This document shows, piece by piece, positions 61,469 through 64,000 of a stretch of 64,000 nucleotides of DNA (its first letter is position 1; each line of letters starts with the position of its first letter). The notes below the pieces were generated by a model, which was given only the letters and a program-made list of their open reading frames with translations, did not search any database and was not told the DNA's origin. The DNA lies in contig JAVYIG010000701.1 of the NCBI GenBank assembly GCA_035222895.1, positions 62,001-126,000 of the forward strand, in the 5' to 3' direction. A program made the translations under genes and the position numbers. Origin of the DNA: Strongylocentrotus droebachiensis. Its lineage: Eukaryota > Echinodermata > Echinoidea > Camarodonta > Strongylocentrotidae.

Positions 61469-61780
61469 GGGAGGTGTTTCACAAAGATCCTAAGTTGAAC
61501 TTATCTCTAAGTTGGACTTAAAAAATATGGAAAGCCGTTAGCGTCTTTGAAAATGTTTTGTAAAAGTTTTTTTAAAAGGCATAAAATGTTGATTCACATC
61601 ATTCATATTTTCTATTATCAAGGAGGTTTCATGTTCTTGATGTGGAATTTATAAAAAAGGCTAAAATCCTTGAATTTCTGCTTTTAAATATATTTCATTT
61701 TAAGGCTCCAATGGCTGTCCATAATTTTTAAGTCCAACTTAGTGTTAAGTTCTACTTAGGATCTTTGTGAAACACCCCCC
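61469..61780. mobile_element. MITE with ~55-bp inverted ends
   Basis: The left end GGGAGGTGTTTCACAAAGAT continues CCTAAGTTGAACTTA. The right end ..TTAGGATCTTTGTGAAACAC then CCCCCC is its inverse. Arms pair over about 55 bp with few mismatches. Confidence 0.85.
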
Positions 61781-61824
61781 TGGTCAGTCATTGGTGTTAC
61801 AGAGTGTCTGAACTGTAAGACTAC

Positions 61825-62050
61825 TGTGGTAGAGCAGTCGTCTCATAACTGGGAGGTCTGGGGTTCGAAACCAAGTCAATGCGCTCGTGCCCTTTGGTAA
61901 GGCATGTATCCTCATTACCTAGTCTCTCAGAGAGGATGTAAAGCTGTCGGTCCCCTGGTTGTTTACTTTAAATACGAGCATATACATGCTTTCTTAGCAG
62001 TCGGGTAAAACAATCATCATCAAACCAACTTATAAATACAGACTGCACAA
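61825..62050 (+). mobile_element. tRNA-derived SINE
   Basis: The tRNA-like head has TGGTAGAGCAGTCGTCTCAT (A-box region) and GGGGTTCGAAACC (B box), then the SINE body CTTTGGTAAGGCATGTATCC. Confidence 0.65.
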
Positions 62051-62218
62051 TCTACTGTACCCCACAGGCTTTGTACTGTAGCTGCTCCCGGCTCAGCCAG
62101 AGACGGACAAAGTTGGGCTCTATCTTAACTTGATGAAATTTTGTTGAAGTGTCAACTCATTGTCTGTACCTGCGGGCATGCTTGGAGAGCAGTCAAGTTG
62201 CAGGTTCAAGTCCCTCCT

Positions 62219-62369
62219 GGGGCCCATTTCACAAAGCCTCTTTTCAATGAAAAAATCACAAAAATCAGTGACAAATCTGCTGATAACCAATCAGAAGCAA
62301 GGATATCAGTAGCTTATAACAAAAACTGTCATTTGTCACTGATGACAAGTTTTGTGAAATGCCACCCAG
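62219..62369. mobile_element. MITE, same family as 6764-6914
   Basis: The ends are GGGGCCCATTTCACAAAGCC and AAGTTTTGTGAAATGCCACC. The interior is nearly identical to 6764-6914. Confidence 0.75.
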
Positions 62370-64000
62370 GTTTGAAGAAAAAAATCCTTGTTTTTTTCCA
62401 TGCAAATGCAGATGATGCACACAATCACAGTCTCAGATCCTGGGAGTTACAAAAAACAAAAACAAAACATCTTGCATAGTGGAAATTTCTTCTTCACACC
62501 ATTGTATTCTGTCTACCTGTATTCCTTGTATGTTTTGAGACTCCTAGAAATGCCCAATTTGTGAGTCTCTATAATTTGTGTGCTGAGACCTAGAAGGAAG
62601 TTATCTCTGTTTGAGTATATGAGTTAACACCCTCCTGGCTCCAAACAGATGATTTATTGAAAGAAGTTATTCATTTAAATACTTCTGTTCTTTATTCTGG
62701 CTGGATACTGGTTAGCATCACAAAGAGGGACCATGAATTGTTGTTGTTTTTGTTTTGCGGTTTTTCATTCTGCTCCAAAGTGGTCCAATTGCAGTTTGAA
62801 AAAAACCTATTGTGAGCCCTTAAACTCACAAATGGGTCTTGGCATGGCACTTTTTGTATTGTATATACTATATAATAATGTAGATGAGAGTGAAAAATTC
62901 ACATTTGTACAGAGAGAAAGAAGAGGATTGTATGATTCAGTTTAGAATTTGATACATAGTTAGAGTGTATCGTTGTACAGTGTAGATAGATCTAGTCTAA
63001 TGCATTTCTTTATTCATGAAGAGCTTTCTCGTAGTGTTGATGAAGACAGATAAAGCATTCAACTATTTACGACAAGAAATATATTTATACCATATTCGTT
63101 GCAAAATGGATAAGGGTTTCCATTTTACTCACAACCACATGTACAATCTATAAATTGTTTAAAATTAGTTCTTTGAAATTAAATCCCATCCTATAATGTT
63201 TCAAATATGTCTACTTGGTCAACTATTTCAGATGAGAAGGATAAATGTTTATCATATCCTGTGCAGAAATGGAGAAGGTTTTCAATTTTACTCACATTTA
63301 TCTACAGATGAAAGAATACTTAAGAGGAAAATATAAATCCTGTAAAATGTTTTAAACTTGTATTCTTGGTTAAATATTTCAGATGAGAAATTTATATTTA
63401 TATCATATCTGTTGCACAAATTGATGTAGATTTATTTTAATTTCAGGTTTTAAAAAAAAGTCTTTTGGGGGACAATACTGTTTCTTTTTAAGAAATTTTA
63501 ACTTTTTTGAGAATATGATTTAAAAGAAAATAATTTAACGATGAGTTACTTCTGTTATACACTGCTTATATTATGAGCATGGTGCTATTATGTACAAAAC
63601 ATGTCACCTCCCTTGATACATTAAAACAAGTGAGAAAAAAAATATACCTTGCTGTATGAAAAGGGTAACCTTCTTACAATTCATTTGGAATATCAAAATA
63701 CATATATTGACTGCTTTGAGGGCCATTGATAAAACTATTGCCTAAGGTGATCTCAAAACTACTGTAACCCAAGATGTAATTGAGGGGTATAAGTGCAGTC
63801 TCGAGATCCCAAAGGAGCTATAGTTGTAATCGTGACCCCAAAAATATGCAGTCAATATTTGCTTTATTTACTGCATACCCCTCGTAAATTCTCAAAGAGA
63901 GATATTTTTACTAAATATGCATGTCAAAGGGTATTTATTTGTAGAAAGGTATGAATAAACATGTCTAGAACATTTATGCAACCATCGCATCCTTGCATGG

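Larger units (their letters stand above)
59468..64000. other. Region downstream of CATIP
   Basis: After the 132-bp repeat no confirmed gene is seen. It holds a possible minus strand exon (60265-60480), MITEs (61288-61442, 61469-61780, 62219-62369) and a SINE (61825-62050). The last 1.5 kb is AT-rich with no recognised feature. Confidence 0.5.

Noticed and set aside
60968..61498. 176-codon open frame
   Set aside because: It runs through a MITE (61288-61442) and into the next one, with no recognised domain. It is probably chance, despite its length.

Overview
This is animal (metazoan) nuclear DNA: AT-rich, intron-rich and packed with small transposons. The exon style, the tRNA-derived SINEs, the abundance of the word ACATGTAC and the many short inverted-repeat elements suggest a marine deuterostome, most likely an echinoderm. 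That assignment is inference; no species-specific gene was recognised.

Two protein genes can be reconstructed, both on the + strand. (1) Positions 4629-8911 hold the last six exons of EFTUD2 (Snu114 / U5-116K), the spliceosomal GTPase. They encode the C-terminal ~219 residues (domains IV and V) and are followed by a 3' UTR of about 1.1 kb. The GTPase part lies upstream of the window. (2) Positions 15010-59467 hold a complete CATIP (C2orf62) gene, the ciliogenesis-associated TTC17-interacting protein. It has ten coding exons spread over 44 kb, all joined in matching phase, giving a 395-residue protein that ends in a dimerization/docking-like domain. A tRNA-Thr(AGU) gene lies on the minus strand at 14348-14419, about 0.6 kb before the CATIP start codon.

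Layout: 1-4628 is an EFTUD2 intron full of fold-back repeats plus one Helitron/Helentron-like element. 4629-10020 is the EFTUD2 3' end. 10021-14347 is intergenic, with two inverted-repeat elements, a LINE tail, a purine-rich tract and a perfect 46-bp palindrome. 14348-15009 holds the tRNA and the CATIP 5' flank. 15010-59467 is CATIP. Its introns hold a decayed L2/CR1-like LINE (19477-22828), two more Helitron-like elements (32599-33716, 51072-52175), a hAT-type element with an 8-bp target duplication (47977-48747), other inverted-repeat elements, and many low-copy tandem duplications, including a 13-copy 76-bp minisatellite (57283-58258). 59468-64000 is downstream sequence with SINE and MITE copies and no confirmed gene.

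No bacterial-type operon, CRISPR or defence system is present. The most interesting signals are: clusters of perfect AGGTCA direct repeats (DR1 nuclear-receptor sites) carried by the three Helitron-like elements; a 132-bp, codon-phased tandem repeat that starts inside the last CATIP exon; a duplicated splice acceptor before CATIP exon 9 that would act as a premature-stop decoy; and several long hairpins, one of them in the EFTUD2 3' UTR.
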